DNA from: Catellatospora citrea
GTDB lineage: Bacteria; Actinomycetota; Actinomycetes; Mycobacteriales; Micromonosporaceae
Assembly (NCBI RefSeq): GCF_003610235.1
Contig: NZ_RAPR01000001.1
Location: 6,386,001 to 6,450,000, forward strand
Length of the DNA: 64,000 nt
Direction of reading: 5' to 3'
Below, piece by piece: positions 46,519-54,548 of the stretch. Below the pieces are notes generated by a model. The model worked only from the letters and a program-made list of their open reading frames with translations. It had not been told where the DNA came from and did no database searches. Both the position numbers and the translations under genes were made by a program. Numbering within the stretch: position 1 is the stretch's first letter; the number at the start of each line of letters is the position of its first letter.

Positions 46519-46752
46519 CTTGTGCGTTGTTTGCTAAACGCACCGCGCCTCGGACCGGGCCGACGAAACGTAATCAACTCCGAAGTTTAAACACCGACTC
46601 CGGAAGACTCCCGCCGTTTCGAGTTATCCGCCACACGGCACGCTTGGCACGTCGGCCCCTACCTTCTTCACGTCGCCGACCCCGGGCAACCTCCCGCATG
46701 GCCGCATCGGTCTAGGACCGGTGACAGAGCCAGCCAACGAGGGGTCTTGCCG

Positions 46753-47271
46753 ATGAAACCTGATGTCGAAGCCGACCTGCACACCTTCGTCGAAGCCCGC
46801 TACCTGCACCTGCGTCGCACCGCGTACCTGCTGTGCGGGGACTGGCACCGGGCCGAGGACCTGGTCCAGACCGCCCTGGCCCGGATGGTCGTGGCGGCGC
46901 GACGGCGGCGGATCGACAGCCTGGACGCCTACTCCCGCCGCGTGCTGCTGCGGGTGTATCTCGACGACAGCCAGCGCGGTTCGCGACGCCGCGAACGGTT
47001 GTCGGACGAGCTGGCCGACCGGCCCGTCCCGCCGGGCGACCGGGCCGAGGCGCTCACCGTCCTCGCCGCGCTGCGCACCCTGCCGCCCCGCCAGCGCGCC
47101 ACGATCGTCCTGCGCTACTGGGAGGACCGCAGCGTCGAGGAGACCGCCGAAACGCTCGGCGTCACCGAGGGCACCGTGAAGAGCCAGTGCGCCAAGGGAC
47201 TGGCCGCGCTGCGTGACGTGCTGGCGGATGCCCCGCAAGAACTGATGCTCAATCTTGGAGGTATCGAGTGA
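46753..47271 (+). CDS. SigE-family ECF RNA polymerase sigma factor
   Basis: A 172-residue sigma factor. Region 2 reads FVEARYLHLRRTAYLLCGDW, HRAEDLVQTALARMV; region 4 reads RSVEETAETLGVTEGTVKSQ. Same SigE (TIGR02983-like) group as 1355-1867, with the same downstream arrangement. ATG 46753 is eight bases after GAGGGG; a TTG six bases earlier is less likely. Its stop overlaps the start of the membrane partner. Confidence 0.9.
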   Translation: MKPDVEADLHTFVEARYLHLRRTAYLLCGDWHRAEDLVQTALARMVVAARRRRIDSLDAYSRRVLLRVYLDDSQRGSRRRERLSDELADRPVPPGDRAEALTVLAALRTLPPRQRATIVLRYWEDRSVEETAETLGVTEGTVKSQCAKGLAALRDVLADAPQELMLNLGGIE

Positions 47272-48047
47272 TGCAGCTCGACGACATGCGCAAGGCGCTC
47301 CGCACCGCGATCGAGACCGACGAACCGCCGATCGCCGACGGCCCGGCCGCGGTGTTCACCACGGCCAGGCGCATCCGGACCCGGCAGCGGCTGGTGACGG
47401 TCGCCGCCGGGGTCGCCACGCTCGGCCTGCTCGCGGGTGTCGTGAGCGTGCTGGGTCTGGGTCGGACCGACGATGTCCAGCCGGCCGTGCCGGTGCCGCA
47501 GGTGGCGCCCGCGTCGGCGAGCCCGTCGCCCTCGCCGTCGACGGCGGGCGGCTGCCCGTGCCCGACGGGCGCACCCGCCGCGGCCAAGGTCCTCGCGGCG
47601 TTGAAAGCGCTGCTCCCGACCGGTTCGGCGGTCTCCCAGCCGGCGTCCCAGGACGGGTTCGCCGAGGTGGTGATCACCGACCGGCTGGGCCGGACGCTGG
47701 TCATGGTGAACGTCCAGCCGGCCTTCATACAGGAGGGCAAGCCCGGGGCAGGTGATATGCGTGGACTCCTCACCTGCGGCGGCCGAAGCCTGCAGCGGGG
47801 CACCACGTGCACCGAGAGGGTGCTGGATGACGGAACCCGGATGGTGGTGACCGAGGGTCCGGAGACCACGGGGCATGACCGGATCGTCCAGCGGACGGTC
47901 GACATCCTGCGGCCGGACGGGGTGCGGGTCGCCGTCACCGCATACAACGCCGTGAAGCCGAAGGGCAACACGCCTACGCGCAAAGTACCGGTGCTGACCC
48001 TCGCGCAACTCGAAGCGATGGCGACCAGCCCGCGCTGGCCCGTCTGA
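47268..48047 (+). CDS. Membrane-anchored partner of the SigE-type sigma factor
   Basis: A 259-residue protein: cytosolic N-terminus of about 40 residues ending in RRIRTRQR, one membrane helix (about 43-63), a Ser/Pro linker and an outer domain with several cysteines (GGCPCPTG, LLTCGG…TTCTERV). GTG 47268 overlaps the sigma stop (GTGA); ATG 47271 is three bases on. It matches the layout of 603-1358, so the two sigma/partner pairs are probably paralogous modules. Role as sigma regulator is inferred from context. A terminator follows. Confidence 0.78.
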   Translation: MMQLDDMRKALRTAIETDEPPIADGPAAVFTTARRIRTRQRLVTVAAGVATLGLLAGVVSVLGLGRTDDVQPAVPVPQVAPASASPSPSPSTAGGCPCPTGAPAAAKVLAALKALLPTGSAVSQPASQDGFAEVVITDRLGRTLVMVNVQPAFIQEGKPGAGDMRGLLTCGGRSLQRGTTCTERVLDDGTRMVVTEGPETTGHDRIVQRTVDILRPDGVRVAVTAYNAVKPKGNTPTRKVPVLTLAQLEAMATSPRWPV

Positions 48048-48054
48048 TCCTGTC

Positions 48055-48087
48055 GCGGCGGGCCGGCGGTAGTCGTCGGCCCGCCGC
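48055..48087 (+). terminator. Terminator, 11-bp perfect stem
   Basis: Arms 48055-48065 and 48077-48087 pair exactly over an 11-base loop, followed by TTGCTTG, right after the sigma-partner gene. Confidence 0.7.
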
Positions 48088-48117
48088 TTGCTTGAACGGA
48101 TTATTCAACACGGAAAG

Positions 48118-48146
48118 TTGACAACGCGGCGTTGTGAAGGTTGACT
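48118..48146 (+). promoter_or_regulatory. Promoter with an embedded palindrome before the HTH gene at 48154
   Basis: TTGACA (48118-48123) as -35 and TTGACT (48141-48146) as a weak -10 are 17 bases apart. The 15-base palindrome ACAACGC-G-GCGTTGT (48121-48135) overlaps the -35 box and spacer. The ATG comes seven bases after the -10. A repressor at the palindrome would block the polymerase; the HTH product itself is the obvious candidate. Confidence 0.55.
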
Positions 48147-48153
48147 GGCGGGC

Positions 48154-48588
48154 ATGGCTGACGTGCACGAGACCGATGACCTGTTCGTTCCGCCGGATGC
48201 CGGGCGGGCCCGCGCGATGCGCGACTTCGCCGCGCTCACCCGGATCGCCGAGCGGCACGCCGCGACGGACGGCCGGCGTGACCGCTGGCGCAACGCGGCG
48301 GTGCTCGACCCATACGAGGCGGTCTGCCTGGCGGTGTCGCTCGCGGCCGGTTCCGCGCTGCCCGAGCCGGACGAGGCCCCGCTCGACGAGGCCGACCTGA
48401 CCGCGGCGCTCACCCTGCTTCCCCGCGTACGCGCCGACGTGGACGCCCTGGAGATCGGCCTGCTGGAGCTGGCCCGTGCCCGCGGCCTGACCTGGCAGGC
48501 GATCGCCTTCGGCCTCGGCCTCGGCACCCCGCAGGCTGCCCGGCAGCGCTACGAGCGCCTGACCGACCGCGCCCGCCCGGCGGACTAG
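48154..48588 (+). CDS. Small helix-turn-helix DNA-binding protein
   Basis: A 144-residue acidic protein. The C-terminal part contains a helix-turn-helix of the type used by sigma/NUMOD-like proteins (ARGLTWQAIAFGLGLGTPQA followed by RQRYERL). The N-terminal part (VPPDAGRARAMRDFAALTRI) is helical and unassigned. Its promoter carries a perfect palindrome, so it may regulate itself. No family name can be given. Confidence 0.65.
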   Translation: MADVHETDDLFVPPDAGRARAMRDFAALTRIAERHAATDGRRDRWRNAAVLDPYEAVCLAVSLAAGSALPEPDEAPLDEADLTAALTLLPRVRADVDALEIGLLELARARGLTWQAIAFGLGLGTPQAARQRYERLTDRARPAD

Positions 48589-48647
48589 CCCGGCGGGCGC
48601 CCTCCCACGCCGCCCACCGGGCTAGTCCTCTCATGTCGCGGCGTCCG

Positions 48648-49517
48648 TCACGCCGCCTCGACGGGCAGCCACAGCTCGCAGGTCGCGGTGCTGAAGTCGG
48701 CGGCCCGGTCGAGGATCGCGACGATCGACGGACCCGGCCGCAGCCGCCACGGGTTGGACGGGAACCACTCGGTGGCCGTCGCGGCCCAGGTCGTCTGGAG
48801 TGCCTGCGGGTACGGTCCGGAGGTGCTGAAGACCGCCCACCGCCCGGCCGGCACCTCGATGGCGTCGAGGTCGCCGGGGGCCGGGGTGCCCGCGGCCACG
48901 GCGACCCCGTGCAGGTAGGTCAGCTCGGTGCCCTCGACCGCGTCGGGGTCGACGCCGTCGGTGACCTGCAGCAGACCAGCCGGCTCGGCGCCGCTGAGGG
49001 CCTTCAGTCGGGCGTGCTCCGCCACCGGCAGGGCGGCGATGTGCTGCTGGATGTGCGGGTTGACGCCGTGGTGGATCAGCGGCACCCGGGCCGCGTGCCC
49101 GATGAGGCGGAACGCGGGGCGGTCGATGATGCGGGTGTCCATGGGGATGCTCCCTTCGACGGTCAGGCGGAACCTGAGCTGCGGTTGTGTACGAAGGGGG
49201 CCGCCGTCGCGGCGGACGTCGCCGGGGCTGACCCCGTGCACGGCCCGGAACGCCCGGCCGAACGCCTCGGTCGAGCCGTAGCCGTGCCGGACCGCGATGC
49301 TCAGCAGGTCGTCCTCGCCGCGGACCACGTCGGCGGCGGCGACGGTCATGCGGCGGCGGCGTACGTACTCCGACAGCGGCATGCCCGACAGCGACGAGAA
49401 CATCCGGCGCAGGTGGTACTCGGTGGTGCCGAGCGACGCGGCCAGCCCGCCGAGGTCGAGATCCTCGGTGAGGTGCTGCTCGACGACATCGACGAGCCGG
49501 TTGAGTGCCGAGATCAT
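48648..49517 (-). CDS. AraC-family regulator with GyrI-like effector domain
   Basis: A 289-residue regulator. Two helix-turn-helix units of the AraC domain cover residues 5-105 (LDLGGLAASLGTTEYHLRRM, AAADVVRGEDDLLSIAVRHG, STEAFGRAFRAVHGVSPGD). Residues about 125-289 form a GyrI-like/SOUL-type ligand-binding domain (RIIDRPAFRLIGHAARVPL…LPVEAA). This is the Rob/SoxS-like architecture associated with drug or toxic-compound response. GGGAGG precedes the ATG by five bases. Confidence 0.9.
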   Translation of the reverse strand: MISALNRLVDVVEQHLTEDLDLGGLAASLGTTEYHLRRMFSSLSGMPLSEYVRRRRMTVAAADVVRGEDDLLSIAVRHGYGSTEAFGRAFRAVHGVSPGDVRRDGGPLRTQPQLRFRLTVEGSIPMDTRIIDRPAFRLIGHAARVPLIHHGVNPHIQQHIAALPVAEHARLKALSGAEPAGLLQVTDGVDPDAVEGTELTYLHGVAVAAGTPAPGDLDAIEVPAGRWAVFSTSGPYPQALQTTWAATATEWFPSNPWRLRPGPSIVAILDRAADFSTATCELWLPVEAA

Positions 49518-49645
49518 GTGGCCTCCCTTCGACGTCAAGCCTGGCCGAGGGACCCCTGGCCGCGCCCGATCGTGGCGGACCGATCCGATCATGCGGGCGG
49601 GCGCGGTGTCACCGCGGCGGGCCGACACGCTCGGCGGGACTGGAC

Positions 49646-50101
49646 CTAACCGCGGGGAGACTCGCGGCCGTCGCCGCGCCGGGTCCGGCGGATCCGGACG
49701 GCCCGGTCGGCGAGCTCGTCGACGGCCGCGCCGATCTCCGGCGGCAGGCCGCCGTCGTCGCAGCACGGCGGCTTGGTACGCGGATCCGTCGGCGGCTTGA
49801 CCCCGGCGAGTTCATACAGCGCCGCGTACACGTCGAGGCCCGGGTCGGCCTCGTCGTGGCGTCCGATCAGGACCACGCAGGCACGGCTGCCGGACCGGAA
49901 CGCGACCACGATGCGCAGGTCGCCGACGTGTTTCACACACAGCCGGTCGAGCGGGGCCCCGCCGGTGAGCCGGTAGCCGAGAGCCGCGCAGCCCTCGGCT
50001 TCGAGGTGGCGCAGGAACTGGGCGACCTGCTGCTGCTGGCGGCTGCGCAGGCCGTCGAACTGCTGCTCGGCGCGGGGGGTCCAGTCGAGGGTGACGGGCA
50101 C
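49646..50101 (-). CDS. RelE/ParE-like toxin candidate with C-terminal extension
   Basis: A 151-residue protein. The first 95 residues read like a RelE/ParE-type toxin: LDWTPRAEQQFDGLRSRQQQ, CVKHVGDLRIVVAFRSGSRACVVLIGRHDEADP. The remaining 55 residues (with CCDDGG and a basic end) are an extension not usual for the family. The GTG start lies 13 bases after the stop of the helix-turn-helix gene, the order antitoxin then toxin. Catalytic residues of RelE are not conserved enough to call an RNase. Ribosome-binding site weak. Confidence 0.6.
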   Translation of the reverse strand: MPVTLDWTPRAEQQFDGLRSRQQQQVAQFLRHLEAEGCAALGYRLTGGAPLDRLCVKHVGDLRIVVAFRSGSRACVVLIGRHDEADPGLDVYAALYELAGVKPPTDPRTKPPCCDDGGLPPEIGAAVDELADRAVRIRRTRRGDGRESPRG

Positions 50102-50114
50102 GTCGGCGACCTGC

Positions 50115-50588
50115 CTAGGAACCGCTGCGCCGGGTGCGCGCGAGCAGCTCGCCGGTGTCGATGGCCCTGCCCTCGCCACGGCGCATCTGGGCGAGGCTCT
50201 CCCGGACGTCGTCGCGTTCCAGCAGCGCGGTGTCCTCCAGGAAGCGCCAGACGGCGTCGAGCAGCCCCCGGGTCTGCCCGGCCGCGCGCAGTTCCCGGAC
50301 CAGGTGCCAGACCTCGTGAAAGCGCCGCGGCTCCAGCCGTGGCTGCCTGTTGACCTCCACGATCGCGAAGATGCCGGTCCGGGCCCATTCCCGGATCGTC
50401 GGTTCGCTCAGGTCGAGCAGCTCGGCGGCGATCACGGGCCGGATGGGTTCGCAGGTGGCCAGCCACTGCCGGGCGACACGCAGCAGCCGCGCCCGGCGCT
50501 CGTCGTCGAGCGTGCGGGCGATGTCCTCCAGCTCCTCCACGGCGGAGAGCAGGTCGGCGATCTTCTCACGATCGGACGCGACGGTCAC
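50115..50588 (-). CDS. Helix-turn-helix antitoxin candidate
   Basis: A 157-residue protein with a helical N-terminus (EKIADLLSAVEELEDIARTL), a central helix-turn-helix (RPVIAAELLDLSEPTIREWARTGIF) and a helical C-terminus. The HTH-plus-helix layout and position before a RelE-like gene fit an antitoxin that represses its own operon. The short palindrome TACT-TACG-AGTA lies about 30 bases upstream of its start. Confidence 0.6.
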   Translation of the reverse strand: MTVASDREKIADLLSAVEELEDIARTLDDERRARLLRVARQWLATCEPIRPVIAAELLDLSEPTIREWARTGIFAIVEVNRQPRLEPRRFHEVWHLVRELRAAGQTRGLLDAVWRFLEDTALLERDDVRESLAQMRRGEGRAIDTGELLARTRRSGS

Positions 50589-50618
50589 GGCAGGCTCCTG
50601 TCCCTCGAGTCGAGCCGG

Positions 50619-50630
50619 TACTTACGAGTA
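50619..50630. promoter_or_regulatory. Short palindrome TACTTACGAGTA upstream of the antitoxin gene
   Basis: Four-base arms around TACG, 31 bases before the antitoxin start; the reverse strand reads TACTCGTAAGTA and may also be a -10 region. Candidate autoregulatory site. The 256 bases to the next gene hold nothing else recognised. Confidence 0.3.
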
Positions 50631-50844
50631 TGACCGACGAATCCGCAAGTGGCTCGCGGACGATCGGCTGAACGTGGTGTGCGGATCGGCCGGAGGGTCA
50701 GGTTCGCGGGGACGGCCTGGCAGTCATCGGGTGGGCGCTGCTGCTGTTCGCCGCGTGTTCAACTGCCGGTCGCCGGTGTGCCGGAGGCTGCGCGGGGAGC
50801 GCCGCTCCGCGCCTTCCTGCCCGCCTCCGCGACAAGGACCCATC

Positions 50845-53800
50845 GTGCGTACACCTCGGCATACAAGAACGCGGTCGGCTCTGGCCGCGCTCTGCGCGGC
50901 CGCCCTCCTGATCCCCGGCACGCCGGTGTCGGCGCAGGAGTCGGCGACGGTGCGGATCAACGAGATCGAGTCCAACGGCGGTTCGCCCGGCGACTGGGTG
51001 GAGCTGGTCAACACCGGTTCCGCGGCCGTCGACGTGTCCGGCTGGACGGTCAAGGACAACGACGACACCCACGCCTTCATCGTGCCCGCGGGCACGGTGC
51101 TCGCGGCGGGCGGCTACCTGGCCCTCGACGTCGATCCGGCGTTCGGGCTCGGCGCGGCGGACTCGGCCCGGCTGTTCGCGGCCGACGGGACGACGCTGGT
51201 CGACTCGCACTCCTGGACGTCTCACGCGAGCACGACGTACGGCCGGTGCCCGGACGGGAGCGGGGAGTTCGCCACCACGACGTCCTCGACGCGGGGCGCG
51301 GCCAACGACTGCACGGCCCCGAACGCGACCGTCGTGAAGATCAACGAGGTGGAGTCGAACGGCGGCTCGCCCGGTGACTGGGTGGAGCTGGTCAACACCG
51401 GGTCGGCGGCCGTGGACGTCTCCGGCTGGGTGGTGAAGGACAACGACGACACGCACGCGTACGCGATTCCGGCCGGCTCGGTGCTCGCCGGTCGCGGGTT
51501 CCTGGCCGTGGACGTCGAGTCGGCGTTCGGGCTCGGCGGCGCGGACTCGGCGCGGCTGTTTCAGGCCGACGGGACCACCTTGGTCGACGCCTACAGCTGG
51601 ACCGCGCACGCGGCGACCACGTACGGGCGCTGCCCGGACGGCAGTGGCGCGTTCGTCGCGACCAACACGGCGACCCGCGGCGCGGCCAACGATTGCGGCA
51701 GCGCGGCGGCCGCGGTGCGCATCAACGAGGTCGAGTCCAACGGCGGCACGCCGGGTGACTGGGTGGAGCTGGTGAACACCGGCGCCACGGCCGTGGACGT
51801 GTCCGGCTGGGTGTTCCGGGACAACGACGACACTCACCTGGTCACCGTCGCGGCGGGCAGCACCCTCGCGCCGGGCGCGTTCCTGGCCCTGGACACCGAG
51901 CCCGCGTTCGGGCTGGGCAGCGCCGACTCGGCACGGCTGTACCTGTCCGACGGGACCACGCTGGTCGACACCTACAGCTGGACCGCGCACGCGGCGACCA
52001 CGTACGGGAGGTGCCCGAACGGGACCGGGGCATTCGTCACGAGCACGTCCTCGACGCGCGGCGCGGCCAACGACTGCGGCGCGCCGGTGCGGATCAACGA
52101 GGTCGAGTCCAACGGCGGCACGCCCGGCGACTGGGTGGAGATCGTCAACAACGGCGCGGGCACGGTCGACGTGTCGGGCTGGATCGTGAAGGACAACGAC
52201 GACACCCACGTGTACGCGGTCCCGGCCGGCACGACCGTGGCCTCGGGCGCGTTCCTGGCGCTCGACGTCGAGACGTCGTTCGGGCTCGGCGGCGCGGACT
52301 CCGCGCGGCTGTTCCAGGCCGACGGGACCACACTGGTCGACACCTACAGCTGGACCGCCCACGCGGCGACCACGTACGGCCGCTGCCCGGACGGCACCGG
52401 TGACTTCGCGGCGACGACCGCGCCGACCAAGGGTGCGGGCAACGCGTGCCCGGGGCAGGTCCCCGCGGCCGTGTGGCCGGGCGGGGCCGAGGTGGCCGTC
52501 GCCGACGCCGCGAACCTGTTCGGCGGCAACATGAGCGGGCTGGCGTACGACAGCGCGGGTGTGCTCTGGGCCGTCAAGAACGGGCCGGGCACGCTCTACC
52601 GGCTGGTCCGCGACGGCGCGGCCTGGACCCCGGACCCGGCCGGCGGCTGGGCGGCGGGCAAGGCGCTGCACTACGCCGACGGCACCGGTGACCTCGACGC
52701 CGAGGGTGTCACGCTGACCGCGGCCGGGGCGTCCGGCGGCGTGTTCGTGTCGACCGAGCGCAACAACGCCGACAGCGGCGTCAGCCGCCCGCGCATCGTG
52801 CGGTTCGACCCGTCCGCCGCGGGCACGGCGCTCAACGCGGCCGCGACCTGGGACCTCACCGCAGACCTGCCGCCGGTGGCCGCCAACAGCGGCATCGAGG
52901 GCATCACCTGGGTCCCGGACGTCTACCTGACCGCGCACGGCTTCGCCGACGAGCGCACCGGCAGGGCCTACGACCCGGCCGCCTACCCGGGCCACGGCGA
53001 CGGCCTGTTCCTGGTGGGCCTGGAGGCCAACGGCCAGGTGTACGCGTACGCCCTGGACCAGGCCGGCGGCGCGTACACCCGGGTCGCGGCCTTCGCCAGC
53101 GGCTTCCCCGCGGTGATGGACCTGGTGTTCGAGCCGGAGACCAGCCACCTGTGGGCGGTCTGCGACGACACCTGCCAGGGCCGCACCGCGACCCTCGACG
53201 TCGACGCGGCGGGCCGTTTCGCGGTCGGCGCGGTGTACGAGCGCCCGGCCGGGATGCCGAACTTCAACAACGAGGGCTTCGCCATCGCGCCGCAGTCGGC
53301 ATGCGTCGCCGGCCGCAAGCCGGTGTACTGGTCCGACGACAGCAACGACGCCGGTCACGCGCTGCGCGGCGGCACGCTGCCGTGCACCGACCTCGACGCC
53401 GACGACGACGGCATCGAGGACAGCGCCGACCCGCTGCCCGCCGACCCGGCCAACGGCACGTTCTCCGACGACGACGGCACCTCCGGCCGGATCCTCGACC
53501 GGGCCGGACGCACCGTGTCGATCGCCGACACGGCGGGCGGCGTACGGGTGACCGTCGGCGCGGGCACCGTCCCGGCGCGGGTCCAGCTCGACGGCGGCGC
53601 CGCCGTGATCACGCTGGACGAGGGCGGGTACGAACTCGGCGGCACCGGGTCCGTCACGGTGCTCTCGGGCGGACCCGCGGTGGCGACGGTCGGCGTGCAG
53701 GGCACCGCGGTCACCGTCACGGTCGCGGCGGGCGGCTGGGTCAGCTACCCCGAGGCCACGGTCAAGGGCACGCTGGCGAGCCTGCTCGGCATCCGGTCCA

Positions 53801-54306
53801 CCGGCGGCGTCACGGTCGGCGCGGCGGGTGTGCCGCAGGCCTTCTGCGGCACCGTGCAGAACGTGCTCGTGGGCTCCACCCGCAACGAGACCATCGCGGG
53901 CACCGCGGACGCGGACCTGATCCTCGGCAAGGGCGGCAACGACGTCGTCACCGGCAACGGCGGCGGCGACTGCGTCGTCACCGGCGCGGGCAACGACGTC
54001 GTCTCCACCACGGGCGGCGACGACCGGGTCGACGCCGGCAACGGCAACAACGTGGTCAACACGGGTGAGGGCGACGACGTCGTACGCACCGGCGCCGGCA
54101 ACGACGTGGTGACCACCGCGGGCGGCGACGACCGGGTCGAGGCGGGCGACGGCAACAACACCGTGAACACCGCCGCGGGCGACGACACCGTCACCACCGG
54201 CAGCGGCAACGACGTCGTCGACTGCGGCACGGGCACCGACACCGCCCACCCCGGCCGCGGCAACAACACCAACTCCGGCACCCGCTGCGAGACCTTCAGC
54301 GCCTGA
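50845..54306 (+). CDS. Secreted protein with four lamin-tail domains, propeller-like region and RTX-like repeats
   Basis: A 1153-residue exported protein; signal peptide to about residue 30 (GTPVSA|QE). Four tandem lamin-tail (LTD) domains follow (about 34-535), each starting VRINEVESNGG-like and containing GDWVELVN, VDVSGW.VKDNDDTH and YGRCPDG. Residues about 540-850 resemble the esterase-like/phytase propeller (LFGGNMSGLAYDSAGVLWAV, DLDAEGVTL, FNNEGFAIAP). Then a calcium-loop segment (DLDADDDGIEDSADPLP), an Ig-like part and RTX-like repeats (about 1015-1145; GTADADLILGKGGNDVV, AGNDVV, GDDRV). Likely a calcium-stabilised surface or matrix protein, perhaps a phosphodiesterase. GTG start, AAGGA six bases upstream. 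Confidence 0.85.
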   Translation: MRTPRHTRTRSALAALCAAALLIPGTPVSAQESATVRINEIESNGGSPGDWVELVNTGSAAVDVSGWTVKDNDDTHAFIVPAGTVLAAGGYLALDVDPAFGLGAADSARLFAADGTTLVDSHSWTSHASTTYGRCPDGSGEFATTTSSTRGAANDCTAPNATVVKINEVESNGGSPGDWVELVNTGSAAVDVSGWVVKDNDDTHAYAIPAGSVLAGRGFLAVDVESAFGLGGADSARLFQADGTTLVDAYSWTAHAATTYGRCPDGSGAFVATNTATRGAANDCGSAAAAVRINEVESNGGTPGDWVELVNTGATAVDVSGWVFRDNDDTHLVTVAAGSTLAPGAFLALDTEPAFGLGSADSARLYLSDGTTLVDTYSWTAHAATTYGRCPNGTGAFVTSTSSTRGAANDCGAPVRINEVESNGGTPGDWVEIVNNGAGTVDVSGWIVKDNDDTHVYAVPAGTTVASGAFLALDVETSFGLGGADSARLFQADGTTLVDTYSWTAHAATTYGRCPDGTGDFAATTAPTKGAGNACPGQVPAAVWPGGAEVAVADAANLFGGNMSGLAYDSAGVLWAVKNGPGTLYRLVRDGAAWTPDPAGGWAAGKALHYADGTGDLDAEGVTLTAAGASGGVFVSTERNNADSGVSRPRIVRFDPSAAGTALNAAATWDLTADLPPVAANSGIEGITWVPDVYLTAHGFADERTGRAYDPAAYPGHGDGLFLVGLEANGQVYAYALDQAGGAYTRVAAFASGFPAVMDLVFEPETSHLWAVCDDTCQGRTATLDVDAAGRFAVGAVYERPAGMPNFNNEGFAIAPQSACVAGRKPVYWSDDSNDAGHALRGGTLPCTDLDADDDGIEDSADPLPADPANGTFSDDDGTSGRILDRAGRTVSIADTAGGVRVTVGAGTVPARVQLDGGAAVITLDEGGYELGGTGSVTVLSGGPAVATVGVQGTAVTVTVAAGGWVSYPEATVKGTLASLLGIRSTGGVTVGAAGVPQAFCGTVQNVLVGSTRNETIAGTADADLILGKGGNDVVTGNGGGDCVVTGAGNDVVSTTGGDDRVDAGNGNNVVNTGEGDDVVRTGAGNDVVTTAGGDDRVEAGDGNNTVNTAAGDDTVTTGSGNDVVDCGTGTDTAHPGRGNNTNSGTRCETFSA
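50950..52456 (+). repeat. Four tandem lamin-tail repeats, about 372-384 bp each
   Basis: Repeat starts at 50950, 51334, 51715 and 52087 (spacings 384, 381 and 372 bases). The units share long stretches of identical or near-identical DNA, for example around GACAACGACGACAC.CAC and ACCACGTACGG.CG.TGCCC. Confidence 0.85.
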
Positions 54307-54311
54307 GCAAA

Positions 54312-54357
54312 GGAAGGGCACCTTCACATCGCTATGCGTTGTGGAAGGTGCCCTTCC
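54312..54357 (+). terminator. Terminator after the LTD/RTX gene, 14-bp stem; dispersed-repeat type
   Basis: Arms 54312-54325 and 54344-54357 are exact inverted repeats with an 18-base loop, preceded by AAAGGAAGGGC. I recall near-identical AAAGGAAGGGC…GCCCTTCC hairpins occurring many times between genes in Micromonosporaceae, so this is probably one copy of a dispersed element. Confidence 0.7.
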
Positions 54358-54548
54358 CATCATTCACCTCGATACTGCGCCCACGCTGTTCCGGCAGTGT
54401 GGGCGCGGCTGTGTGCCGCTCATGCCGTCACCCGGTCGGAGTTGGTCGATCGGCCGGGCAACTCTGGCCGTGGCGGCGCTGCGACCGGCCACTGACACTC
54501 AGTAGGGTCAGCGTCCGGTACTGCCTCCACACCGGACAGGGGAGCGCC

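Noticed and set aside
53890..54306. RTX repeats taken as an RTX toxin
   Set aside because: There is a standard signal peptide, no type I secretion genes and no toxin domain; a structural or enzymatic surface protein is more likely.
50698..54363. Minus-strand frame over 1200 residues opposite the LTD/RTX gene
   Set aside because: Antisense shadow of a GC-rich gene; low-complexity Arg/Val/Asp composition without family motifs.
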